DNA of 64,000 nt. Origin: Nocardioides sp. JQ2195 (lineage in GTDB: Bacteria; Actinomycetota; Actinomycetes; Propionibacteriales; Nocardioidaceae). Of this stretch, positions 18,529-26,746 are shown one piece after another. Each line of letters begins with the position of its first letter. Within the stretch, counting starts at the first letter, position 1. The notes below the pieces were generated by a model, which worked only from the letters and a program-made list of their open reading frames with translations, was not told the origin of the DNA and made no database searches. Made by a program: the position numbers and the translations under genes. The stretch covers positions 2,170,001 to 2,234,000 of the forward strand of contig NZ_CP050902.1 in NCBI RefSeq assembly GCF_012272695.1, in the 5' to 3' direction.

Positions 18529-19728
18529 TCACCCGGCAGCAGTGTGTGGTAGCCGAGGTAACCCAAACTTGTATTCTGCTTTGCCCGGCGGAAAGTTTCC
18601 CCCGTGCTGGAGTACCTCAGCCATCGCTCGAACTTTCGCCACGTAGGCATGCCCGATTGCCAGGCGCTCGGGCTCCCAGGCAGCTAACGCTTCGCCTACC
18701 AGGCCGCCCGCCATCTCAAGTTGCTCCGCCAAACTCCACGCGTCGGAAGCAGCCTTAGCTGCGCCGGCAGCGGCGTGTGGTCTCGGCGTGATGGCTGCAT
18801 CGCCGATCAACACGATGTTTCCGAACGCCATACGGTCGACTTCGGCGTCTGATACCACGGTCACGAAAGGCTTTGACGCGGACAAAATTAGTTCGCGAAA
18901 GGGTCCGCCCAGCTGGCTTTCAGTGCGTTCACGGAGGCCTGTGAGGTTCTGCTCAGTGATCGCCTCGTGGTGGACCGATACCGGACGACGCTGCCCGGAA
19001 CGATCAGTCATCAGTAGGTCGAGATCGGGGCCCTCGTCCATATTCCAATACCACTGGAAGTTCAGTCGGTGTCGACCAGTCAATCGACCATCTGTGGAGA
19101 CCTGAGGGATCGGGTATGCGATGACGTGGCTGTCCTCGAGGAGTCCGTAACTGAACGCATCCTGAAAGAAGTTCCAGGTCTTCTCCGAGAGTTCAGACTC
19201 GTCAACCATCCCTCTCCATGTGACGTACCCGGCGTACTTCGGTTTGACGTCAAGCAATTCTGACCTAACAACAGATCCCCCGCCATCCGAGCAAACAATC
19301 AAATCTGCTGACGCTGGCGGCCCACTAGAAAAATGGGCGACCGGGCCAGACTCAGTCTGGACGATATGAGTCACGGAGCGTCCGAGGTGATACCGGTCGG
19401 TCCCAAACGCATCGAGCAATTTCTGGTAGACGGCGTTGTACGCGGTGAAGTGCCAAGATGCGTCGGTTTCGCCCTTCTTCTGTGCCGTTGCTCCGTCGTA
19501 ATAACGCATCGATGTGCTGGGGACGCTAATCTCGTCGAGTTGGGTGTCCGTCCGTTCCAACAGGTATCGCACCAATTCTGGTTGAACGACGATTCCGGTT
19601 CCAAAGCCCGAAAGAAATTGAGGAGTTCGCTCGTAAACATCTACTTCGCAACCAATGTCACGCAGCACGTTGGCTGCTGTGAGACCTGCGATCGAACCAC
19701 CTATAACGGCAACCTTGGGCATATTCAT
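18529..19728 (-). CDS. dhpH: 2,6-dihydroxypyridine 3-monooxygenase (FAD-dependent aromatic hydroxylase)
   Basis: 399 residues from ATG 19728 with GAGGGGAG upstream; longer frames would run into the cyclase gene. The N-terminal dinucleotide fold (VAVIGGSIAGLTAANVL), the segment SGFGTGIVVQPELVRYLLE, the motif GYVTWRGMVDES, LNFQWYWNMDEGPDLDLLM and the second FAD motif VLIGDAAITPRPHAAAG match my recall of DhpH from Arthrobacter pAO1 along the whole length, including the end LQHGGNFPPG. It hydroxylates 2,6-dihydroxypyridine to 2,3,6-trihydroxypyridine with NADH and oxygen. It follows the cyclase-family gene by 34 bp and is likely in one operon with the Dabb and cyclase genes. Confidence 0.9.
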   Translation of the reverse strand: MNMPKVAVIGGSIAGLTAANVLRDIGCEVDVYERTPQFLSGFGTGIVVQPELVRYLLERTDTQLDEISVPSTSMRYYDGATAQKKGETDASWHFTAYNAVYQKLLDAFGTDRYHLGRSVTHIVQTESGPVAHFSSGPPASADLIVCSDGGGSVVRSELLDVKPKYAGYVTWRGMVDESELSEKTWNFFQDAFSYGLLEDSHVIAYPIPQVSTDGRLTGRHRLNFQWYWNMDEGPDLDLLMTDRSGQRRPVSVHHEAITEQNLTGLRERTESQLGGPFRELILSASKPFVTVVSDAEVDRMAFGNIVLIGDAAITPRPHAAAGAAKAASDAWSLAEQLEMAGGLVGEALAAWEPERLAIGHAYVAKVRAMAEVLQHGGNFPPGKAEYKFGLPRLPHTAAG

Positions 19729-19762
19729 CGTTGGACTTCTCCCCTCATTCTCGCCGGTCGGT

Positions 19763-20692
19763 TCAGCGGTCATGCAGTGGCAGTGCGATCGGTCGCACGG
19801 GGGCTCCACTCGCACCCCGAAGACGAATTGGAGCTGCAATCAGGCAGAACTCCTCAATGCTGTCGCGTGAGAGCTCCTCGAGGTTAAGAAGTTCCATCAT
19901 CGGCACCCCTGACTCGGCCAAGAAATGGCAGTGCCCTGGTAGCCAGTTGTCCTCATGCTGCGACGGTCCTACCTCAACACATTCTTGGTCAGCACCTATC
20001 ACGGAGATGCGCTGACTAGTCAACCAATTGGCTGCCTCAAGGCTCAGACCGGGTGGATTCCCGAGGACCTTTGAACCTTCCGGCCAGTAACGCATCCGAC
20101 CGGTCCGCACGAACGCGACATCACCTGGTTCAAGTGTGAGACCTGCGTTGGCGAGCGCCTTTTGACAGTCCTCGACACTGATGGCATAACTGTCCGGAAG
20201 ACAATCAACTCCCTGGCTTTTCGCGATATCCAAAAGCACACCTCGGGTGATGATGGGAGGGATGACCTCGGCGCCACCCTTGTTCCATCCACGGCTTCCC
20301 AAGTGCTCGTCGGCCTTGTAGTTGTTGTAGATTTCCCCATCGACACCGAAGTGGTTGAGCGCGTCGATATGTGTGCCGGTATGCGTGTACATGAACACCA
20401 CATCACCGGAATAGCACACGTGACGATTCACTCCTTCGCCGACACCATTCAGGTTGTCTACAACCGTTCCTTCGGGAGTGTGGCTCATGAAAATCTGGTA
20501 GCCGGGGTCACCCGCACCTTGAAAGCTCGGCATACCGACGAAGTAGTCGATGCTCAGGTCGTAACTGTGTGCTCCGTCCACGCGGGAAAGGAGCGCGGCC
20601 GTCTTCTCAGCGTTGAGGTAATTGAGTGCCCCAAGCTGGTCCGCGGCTCCCCATGGACTCGTCGCAACCTTGATGCCTGCCCGAGAACTCAT
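19763..20692 (-). CDS. Cyclase / kynurenine-formamidase-family metal-dependent hydrolase
   Basis: 309 residues. The family metal-binding motif HTGTHIDALNH is complete (His104, His108, Asp110, His114). The beginning (WGAADQLGALNYL) and HCHFLAESGVPMMELLNLEEL near the end fit the cyclase/formamidase family, which hydrolyses amide or lactone bonds using a divalent metal. The ATG shares one base with the stop of the Dabb gene (TGATG), and dhpH follows, so the three are co-expressed. I infer a role in opening or hydrolysing the trihydroxypyridine made by DhpH; no member with that role can be proven from sequence. Confidence 0.83.
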   Translation of the reverse strand: MSSRAGIKVATSPWGAADQLGALNYLNAEKTAALLSRVDGAHSYDLSIDYFVGMPSFQGAGDPGYQIFMSHTPEGTVVDNLNGVGEGVNRHVCYSGDVVFMYTHTGTHIDALNHFGVDGEIYNNYKADEHLGSRGWNKGGAEVIPPIITRGVLLDIAKSQGVDCLPDSYAISVEDCQKALANAGLTLEPGDVAFVRTGRMRYWPEGSKVLGNPPGLSLEAANWLTSQRISVIGADQECVEVGPSQHEDNWLPGHCHFLAESGVPMMELLNLEELSRDSIEEFCLIAAPIRLRGASGAPVRPIALPLHDR

Positions 20693-20991
20693 CAGACGTC
20701 CACGCGTTCGAAGTCGACGACTGCACGCGCCGAGAACCGCGGTAGAAGCCGCTCAACGACGTCCAGGTGGAACGGGTCGACCGAGTAGGCCTCGAGGTCC
20801 TGCCAAGAGTCAAAATCGGTGATGAGAACGCCGTCGAACGGGTCACCATTGTCACCGGGGTCGCCTTGGTGGCTCCCGATCTCCCAGTGCCTGATGACAG
20901 GCAAGGCCCCAGGGAGGGTATTGAGGATCTCCACGATTTCCTCATTACTTTGGCCTTCAGCCACCTTCCAGGAAAACACGTGGCGAATCAT
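20692..20991 (-). CDS. Dabb-family (stress-responsive dimeric alpha/beta barrel) protein
   Basis: 99 residues beginning MIRHVFSWKVAEGQSNEE, the usual Dabb start, with conserved His4 and the later LITDFDSWQDLEAYSVDPFH. Dabb proteins form small dimeric barrels; some are enzymes (cyclases, dehydratases), others have no known activity. It is the first gene of the Dabb-cyclase-dhpH operon, whose promoter should lie in the 1.07-kb gap upstream. A role as a small isomerase or cyclase acting on a hydroxylated pyridine or its ring-opened form is possible. Confidence 0.8.
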   Translation of the reverse strand: MIRHVFSWKVAEGQSNEEIVEILNTLPGALPVIRHWEIGSHQGDPGDNGDPFDGVLITDFDSWQDLEAYSVDPFHLDVVERLLPRFSARAVVDFERVDV

Positions 20992-22059
20992 GGGCTTCTC
21001 CTTGTATACGTTGATGTAACGCTCATTTGGGTCCGCTCAGTCTCTGGCGTTGCGGCGGGTTCACGCATCTCCATCCTCAGTAAGATCTGGAGACGTATTT
21101 CCGGAATGCTGATGATCAGTGAGGGACTCTCGGCGCGGGAGACGCAGAAGGTCAGTAGGTTGCGCACGATGAAGCGATCCGCGCTGCCGGCAACGTCGCG
21201 CCTCAAGTAGCGGCCTCAAGGTCGAGAACCGCGTGAGCGTAATCTCATGTGCCCACTCGCTTCGTGGCTCTAACGAGCATGTCAGGAGGGACGGGCCTGT
21301 CTTCGTCGTCGACTCTGCCATTCCCCCGCGGGGCCAAGGTGTCTGCCCTGCTGTAGACATCCATCTGGTGATGCCGTCCCGAGCGACCTCGGTGGGCACC
21401 AATGCAGATGAGATGTTCGACCTCGGTGGAGCGCAGTAGTGATTTAGGCATGCGGATAGCACATTGCACCAGCGTTCCATGACAGAGAAGACCTCCCAAT
21501 GCCTAGTCATCCATCGCGCAGGTTGACCGACTGGCATGGAGCATGTGTCTGCTCCCCGATCCCTCGCCCGCGTCAGTGAGTCAACCCAGCCTGAGGAAGT
21601 AGGCAGGAGCGGTGTTCGAGCGGGCGTTGGCAGAGCGTCAGTTCGCTGAATTGCGACGAGTAACGACGGTGGCGCTGTCCGAATCCGTGGGGTGGCCCAT
21701 GGCTCATGGATGGGCCGATTTCAACAAGCAAGTCAGCGCTTCGTCGATCAACACGACCTCTCTAACGATCTTGGCGAATCGCAGGGTTACTTGAAGGGCG
21801 TCACTCAGTTGGTTGACGATGATTCGAACTCGGCCACATTGAATGCACGCTGTCCAGTTCGTCATGGCAGAAATATTCCCGGGCGAATTGAAGCGCTGCA
21901 GGTCTGGAGCCTGACTTCCGGTCATTGAGAAAGGCGGCAAGCTGGACTGGGCTCCAGAGGACCTCAGTTCCCTTCCGGCACCGTGGTCCAACAACCAACA
22001 TGAGACCAGGTACGGCTGTGTGCGAACAGCCGGAACTCACTGTTCGCGGGCGAGAATCC
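20992..22059. other. About 1.07 kb without a convincing gene
   Basis: This lies upstream of the Dabb-cyclase-dhpH operon. The longest frame (21061-21537, minus, 158 codons) has no recognisable domain and poor codon use. The stretch may contain decayed coding sequence. No insertion-sequence ends or RNA genes are seen. Confidence 0.45.
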
Positions 22060-22659
22060 TTACGCAAACCTAGTGCGCAGGGGCATCAAGACCTTGGCAA
22101 GACGGGCTATTTCATCGAGCATCAAAATTCCGGCGGCATCTCGGCCGGCGTCATCCCGCAATTCACCATCCTCAGTGATTAATTCACCAAAGTTCGATAT
22201 TGACACCCCTTCCAACACAGGAATCATGCGAAGCGCAGCGAGAACGGGTTTGAGTGCGGCCACCGATCGCAAGCCTGCCGAGATGCCTCCGTAGGACACA
22301 AGACCGACAGGCTTGTCAGCCCACTCAACGAACAAGTAATCCAAGGCATTCTTGAGCGCAGCAGGAAAAGAATGATTGTATTCGGGCAGAACAATGACAA
22401 AGGCATCAGCCCGGTCAACCGTGGCGCTCCATTCCTTGGTGTGACCTTTGGTGTACTGCTGTAACCGTGGGTGAAATGGTTCATCTAGCAAAGGAAGTGC
22501 CACCTGGGCCAAGTCGACCTCCTCCACTCCAAACCCAGCGTGCTCCTTCGCTACACGCTGTATCCAGTTAGCAACGGCTCCACCACGCCGATCAGGACGG
22601 GTGCTGGCGAGAATAACTTGCAGAATCGGTTGAGTCACAGCTTCCTCTTCTTTGCTCAT
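22060..22659 (-). CDS. NAD(P)H-dependent FMN reductase
   Basis: 199 residues from ATG 22659; a GTG at 22704 would add 15 residues and cannot be excluded. Flavodoxin-like features are ILQVILASTRPDRRGGAVA at the start, the FMN-binding loop PEYNHSFPAALKNALDYL and the later VSYGGISAG. It reduces FMN or quinone-type compounds with NAD(P)H. In this cluster it could keep quinoid or coloured oxidation products of trihydroxypyridine reduced, or supply reduced flavin; neither is shown. It stands alone, with about 1 kb and 0.7 kb of non-coding DNA on its sides. Confidence 0.85.
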   Translation of the reverse strand: MSKEEEAVTQPILQVILASTRPDRRGGAVANWIQRVAKEHAGFGVEEVDLAQVALPLLDEPFHPRLQQYTKGHTKEWSATVDRADAFVIVLPEYNHSFPAALKNALDYLFVEWADKPVGLVSYGGISAGLRSVAALKPVLAALRMIPVLEGVSISNFGELITEDGELRDDAGRDAAGILMLDEIARLAKVLMPLRTRFA

Positions 22660-23400
22660 GAGCTGGTTGAATTCCGATGTCGCAATCGACAATTTCCCTG
22701 CCACCTAATCACTGTTCCGAGGTAGCACACGTGCAATGGGGCGACCTTTTCTTGAACTGCACCAATGAAGGAGTACGCGAAAGGACCTCAGCTTTTCCTC
22801 CTGCTGACTTGGGGGGCACTCACCAAGGTGTCGCAACTGGTCACCGGACTAGTATCCGGCTCGCTGATAGTTTGCCGTTCCCCGGTTGTGCAGGAATCCC
22901 AACTCCTTTTTCCCTTTTCCGCAACCTGCGGGAAGCGGTTCAAAACCGAAGCAAAGGCCGGCTTGATCCGATCGAGGCGGACCCGATGGAAGCGAAACCA
23001 TGTTTCGTCAGTCGTCGACTCCGTTCTCCTCCTGCTCTGCGGGGCGGGGCTGTGGTTACAGAGGGTCAGCTGCCGAGGTATCAGATGCGCGGCGCCAACA
23101 CCAGGACGAGAGGTCGATAGGGCCAGAGACACTCGTCCGGCGACCACATCTGCGGGGTCAAGGCCTACAGACTTCAAGTCCGATTCAGAGAGCACGGAAA
23201 AGCGACCCCACCGGGCACGGTGTGACAGACCCGTCGCTGCCAGTCGATCCGTTCCTCCCTATCTGGCACCTGCTGTACGACGCCGAGGTCCCATGCGCTG
23301 ACCTGGGTGCCGGCTTGTTCGCTCGCCGCGTGAGTCCAGCCGCGAGGCTCAACCATTCGGGTTCTCGAAACTCTCGGCCGGCAGACCAAGACGTCGCGCG
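22660..23400. other. About 740 bp without a convincing gene
   Basis: This lies between moaE and the FMN reductase, both minus strand. Several overlapping frames occur, for example 22788-23195 minus and 22765-23301 plus, but none has a recognisable domain. It presumably holds the FMN reductase promoter. Confidence 0.45.
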
Positions 23401-23853
23401 TTAGGGACAACCAACCCACTCCTCGGTTCCATCTGCAAACATCTGGTGTTTCCAGATCGGCACCTCCGCCTTGAGCGTGTCGATCAGATCCCGTGCCGCA
23501 GCGAAGGCTTCCGCTCGGTGACTGGAGGAAGCCGCTACGACTACTGCCACATCGCCTAGGCTCAGGTATCCGACGGCGTGCACCGCGGCCAGAGCGCACA
23601 CCGCGTGGCGTGACGCGACGGCCGCACATACGGCCTGCATCGCTTCCAACGCACGCGGGTGGGCGCTGTAATCCAGCGCGTCGACCAAGTTCTCTTGGTC
23701 ATGGTTGCGAACGCGGCCCACAAACAATGTGACGCCGCCTGCTCCGTCATGATCAACTGCGTGCAAGACCTCGTCCACGCTCAATGCCTGTTCCCGTATG
23801 GCTACCAGTCGGACAACGTCACGTGGCGCTGGGGACTGTTTCTCCTGGAACAT
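23401..23853 (-). CDS. moaE: Molybdopterin synthase catalytic subunit MoaE
   Basis: 150 residues with the MoaE core: GAGGVTLFVGRVRNHDQ, LDYSAHPRALEAMQ, AVHAVGYLSLGDVAVVVAAS, HRAEAFAAARDLIDTLKAEV and the catalytic end PIWKHQMFADGTEEWVG. It transfers sulfur from MoaD to precursor Z to make molybdopterin. The gene directly abuts the stop of xdhC (23854), so they form one unit. This extra copy, without moaD or moaA nearby, probably boosts cofactor supply for the molybdenum hydroxylase encoded in the same cluster, as also seen on nicotine plasmids. Confidence 0.93.
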   Translation of the reverse strand: MFQEKQSPAPRDVVRLVAIREQALSVDEVLHAVDHDGAGGVTLFVGRVRNHDQENLVDALDYSAHPRALEAMQAVCAAVASRHAVCALAAVHAVGYLSLGDVAVVVAASSSHRAEAFAAARDLIDTLKAEVPIWKHQMFADGTEEWVGCP

Positions 23854-25053
23854 CTATCGGGCCACCCTTGCGACACTGGCATTCTCGAGCACGCGCCCGT
23901 TGGATTTGATGGCGGACTCTTGAGCTGCCGGCATCAATGGAGCAGCAACTTCAATTGAATTCCCGTGGATCGGCGCTGACGTCTTACCGAGCGGTCGTCC
24001 TGTTCCGCGCCATTGCGTTGCAATTATCTCTGCTGCGATGGAAACGGCAGTTTCTTCAGGGGTCCGGCCCCCCAAATCGAGGCCAATAGGTGATGACAGG
24101 CGCGAGAGTTCTGCAGGCTGGAGTCCTGCTTCGCGCAGCCGCTTCAGACGGTCTTCGTGGGTGCGCCTATTCCCCATTGCTCCGATGTATTGCGCATCCG
24201 TGCGAAGTGCTACGGCAAGCAATGGGACATCAAACTTCGGATCGTGGGTCAGTACGCACAGAACTGCCCGCTCATCCACCTTGCGTCGTTCAAGATAACG
24301 ATGCGGCCACTCAACCACGACTTCATCCGCGTCAGCGAACCTCGCTTTGGTAGCAAACACCGGACGGGCGTCACACACGGTCACATAATATCCAAGGAAT
24401 TTTCCGATGCGGACGACAGCGGCAGCAAAGTCGATCGCGCCGAACACGATCATTTCTGGTGGTGGCGCAAACGCCTCAACGAAGATGGTCAGGTCATCCA
24501 TTCGCTCCTGTCCTTGGGGTCCGAGCTGCACCTCACCAGTACGACCGTGCAGGAGCATCCCTTCAGCGGCGGCGACGACCGATTTTCGTAGCGGACCATC
24601 AGGGATGGTGCCAGCTGTACGTCCGCCTTCAACCACGACCCGAGCACCGACTTCATCAGATCCATTGGTGATGGTCGCGACTGCGATGGCGCTACGTCGC
24701 CTGTGCGCGGCGATGACGTGGGCGAGTTCTGGAAAATCCTCACGACCAGCAAGTTCGACGAAGACTTCGAGAGATCCACCGCAGGTCAGACCCACCTCCC
24801 AAACGTCAGATTCAGAAATCCCGTAGCGTCGCCGCACAGGTATTCCAGTCGCCAAGACCTGCTGAGCTAGCTCGTAAACCGCACCCTCAACGCAGCCACC
24901 CGAGACGCTTCCAACGACTTCTCCGGTCTCCGAAACAGCCATGGACGCACCCGCGCTGCGCGGAGAGGAACTCCAAGTGGACACGACTGTGGCCAGCGCG
25001 AAGCGAGTACCGTCGCGGTACCAAACGTCAAGTTGGTCGATGATGTCACGCAT
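23854..25053 (-). CDS. xdhC: XdhC/CoxI-family molybdenum-cofactor sulfuration chaperone
   Basis: 399 residues from ATG 25053 with AAAGGGACACC upstream. The N-terminal XdhC_CoxI part (TVVSTWSSSPRSAGASMAV, GSVSGGCVEGAVYELA) is followed by the Rossmann XdhC_C part (VFGAIDFAAAVVRIGKFLGY, VTVCDARPVFATKARF, IGAMGNRRTHEDRLKRLREA, GLDLGGRTPEETAVSIAAE). These proteins bind the Mo cofactor, protect it during sulfuration and insert it into xanthine-dehydrogenase-type enzymes. It is the first gene of the xdhC-moaE pair, the maturation unit for the cluster's hydroxylase. Confidence 0.93.
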   Translation of the reverse strand: MRDIIDQLDVWYRDGTRFALATVVSTWSSSPRSAGASMAVSETGEVVGSVSGGCVEGAVYELAQQVLATGIPVRRRYGISESDVWEVGLTCGGSLEVFVELAGREDFPELAHVIAAHRRRSAIAVATITNGSDEVGARVVVEGGRTAGTIPDGPLRKSVVAAAEGMLLHGRTGEVQLGPQGQERMDDLTIFVEAFAPPPEMIVFGAIDFAAAVVRIGKFLGYYVTVCDARPVFATKARFADADEVVVEWPHRYLERRKVDERAVLCVLTHDPKFDVPLLAVALRTDAQYIGAMGNRRTHEDRLKRLREAGLQPAELSRLSSPIGLDLGGRTPEETAVSIAAEIIATQWRGTGRPLGKTSAPIHGNSIEVAAPLMPAAQESAIKSNGRVLENASVARVAR

Positions 25054-25430
25054 GAAGTGGTGTCCCTTTCAGGTTTGTCGCCCGGGGGGCTCCAAAAATT
25101 CAATGCCTGGTTCATGCATCGCGGTGCCGGTGACGGTGGCAGAAAGACTTACGAGCTAAACCGTGCGGCACTCAAGGCTAACGAGGCTCTCCCTGAACTG
25201 GGCTGCAGAAACGTAACGAATCTGTCTGGTCAACATTCGATCGTATGCTTGACCTTGGCGAGGTGGCACGGTGCTGAGCCCCAAAGGTTTGCGCAATCTG
25301 GTGACAGATTTTCGTGAAGGCTTTCTGAAAGCCAGCCCTGACCCGTCTGGCCATCAGAGACGCGCAACGCAAACCTTTCATTGCGTGATCGCTAGGGCTC
25401 CCTGGACTCTGGTTGACGGGGAACCTGCTC
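25054..25430. other. About 380 bp upstream of xdhC without a convincing gene
   Basis: It should contain the xdhC-moaE promoter. I looked for a molybdenum-cofactor riboswitch-like fold and did not recognise one. No gene or repeat is supported. Confidence 0.4.
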
Positions 25431-25688
25431 TCACCGGCGCCAAGCGCGAGACGGAACTGCCCGACACAGACGGTTCGACAGACACCGAGTGGGGACCCGC
25501 ACAGATAGCGCCACCACCTCAATCGCTTCCCACGCAAGGAACAGAACGACGAGGTTCATCCAGCCCGGCGCACCCGCTGCCACAGCCTCCGAGGCGGCCT
25601 TCATGGCAACAAGCAGGGAGGCTGTCAGGGCGAGCACTCCTACGACAATGCGTAGGGTGCGCCGCAGCGCTCGCGCTCGGCGGATCAT
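25431..25688 (-). CDS. Possible small membrane protein
   Basis: 85 residues starting MIRRARALRRTLRIVV; a strongly basic start is followed by two hydrophobic stretches (about 13-37 and 43-62, the second containing MNLVVLFLAWEAIEVVAL). The basic-then-hydrophobic pattern suggests a real inner-membrane protein, though no ribosome site is visible and the C-terminus is unremarkable. No family recognised. Confidence 0.4.
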   Translation of the reverse strand: MIRRARALRRTLRIVVGVLALTASLLVAMKAASEAVAAGAPGWMNLVVLFLAWEAIEVVALSVRVPTRCLSNRLCRAVPSRAWRR

Positions 25689-25971
25689 GACGCTCGGCGG
25701 GGGTAACGTGGAAGGTGCTGATGCGCGAAGGCCATCGCTGCGATGACGGGAAGTTAGGGATAGACGAGCATCGTCACGAGAAGGACGTTCGCGTTCCCCC
25801 TAGAATAGTTGATCACCCTCGCTCTACATCTCGGCCCACGCGCTTGGGGTTTCTCTGAACCAGTATGGGCGAGCACGCTACGAGGCGTCCCTGGAGAGCG
25901 ACAGCCCCCTCCAGCTCAGCCAACTCCACGCTGCCTACGCACTGCAGCCGACCACCGGATGGGTTGGCCGG

Positions 25972-26746
25972 ATGTCCGTCTCCGAGAGAGTCGCCGGACG
26001 CTACCTCGACGGGCGCTTCACCGAGGCGCTCCAGGGCGAAGCCATCGCAGCCATCGAGGACGACACTCGTCTCCCCCGAGCCCTCGCGGGATGGGACATC
26101 CAGGCCCACCGCACCCTCGCCTCCGACACATGGCCGACCAACATGGTCCTCATCACCCGCACCCAAGGACTCATCGCCGGCGCCGCGATGGTCCTCGTCG
26201 ACGCCGCACAACTCGCCGGCCACCTCGAGCCCACCGACCGGCTCAACCCCGCAGTCGTCGAGGCGGACCAAGCCTGGAGCAACCTCGCCAGCCGCTGGGG
26301 GGACCTGACCCTCCCTCACGCCCGCCTAGATCCCGACCTGATGTGCGCCGCCGCCGAAGTCCGCGCGGCCTACCGCGAGCTCACCCACGACGCGACCACT
26401 ATGGCCAGCCTCACCACCATCGCCACCCGACCCGGCCTCGAACGGGGCACCATGGCGTCCCTCCGCTCTCTCGAGTCCGGGTCCGAGCTCTCTTACGTGA
26501 TGGTCGAAAAGGCAAGCACCCCAGGGCTCACCGGACCCGCCCGCGCGGTCTCCATCCGCGCGCACAACGACGTCGAGGCCGGCCTGGCAACGCCGCCCGC
26601 CGAAGGCGACGTCGTCTGGGTCTCACCTGCCGATATCCTCGCTCGCCGAACAATCCTCATACCGCCGCCAGTCCGGGAGTCACTGCGTGCGGCGAGTGCA
26701 ACTACCGCTGCTGCGTCGTGCGCTGCGGCAGCGGTAGCGACGGTTG
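25972..26746 (+). pseudogene. Hypothetical protein, 5' part, interrupted by IS256
   Basis: An open frame with strong actinobacterial codon use begins at ATG 25972 (MSVSERVAGRYLDG) and is coding-like even further upstream to 25813, without a start codon there. The visible protein is mostly helical, Ala-rich, with ELTHDATTMASLTTIATRPG and VSPADILARRTILIP. At 26746 an IS256 copy breaks it; joined to 28182-28336 across the 9-bp duplication, the frame continues without error to a TGA, giving 309 residues from this start. I do not recognise the family; its high-GC codon use differs from the catabolic genes and suggests a gene of the host element or a mobilisation region. Confidence 0.6.
26738..26746. 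repeat. Left copy of 9-bp target duplication of IS256 copy 1
   Basis: CGACGGTTG here is repeated exactly at 28173-28181 on the other side of the element. It marks the insertion point. Confidence 0.9.

Noticed and set aside
21061..21537. 158-codon minus frame upstream of the Dabb gene
   Set aside because: No recognisable domain, no ribosome site and poor codon use; treated as non-coding.
22788..23195. 135-codon minus frame between moaE and FMN reductase
   Set aside because: No domain and competing frames of similar length on the other strand.
25054..25430. Molybdenum-cofactor riboswitch before xdhC
   Set aside because: I could not find the conserved paired elements; the placement alone is not evidence.
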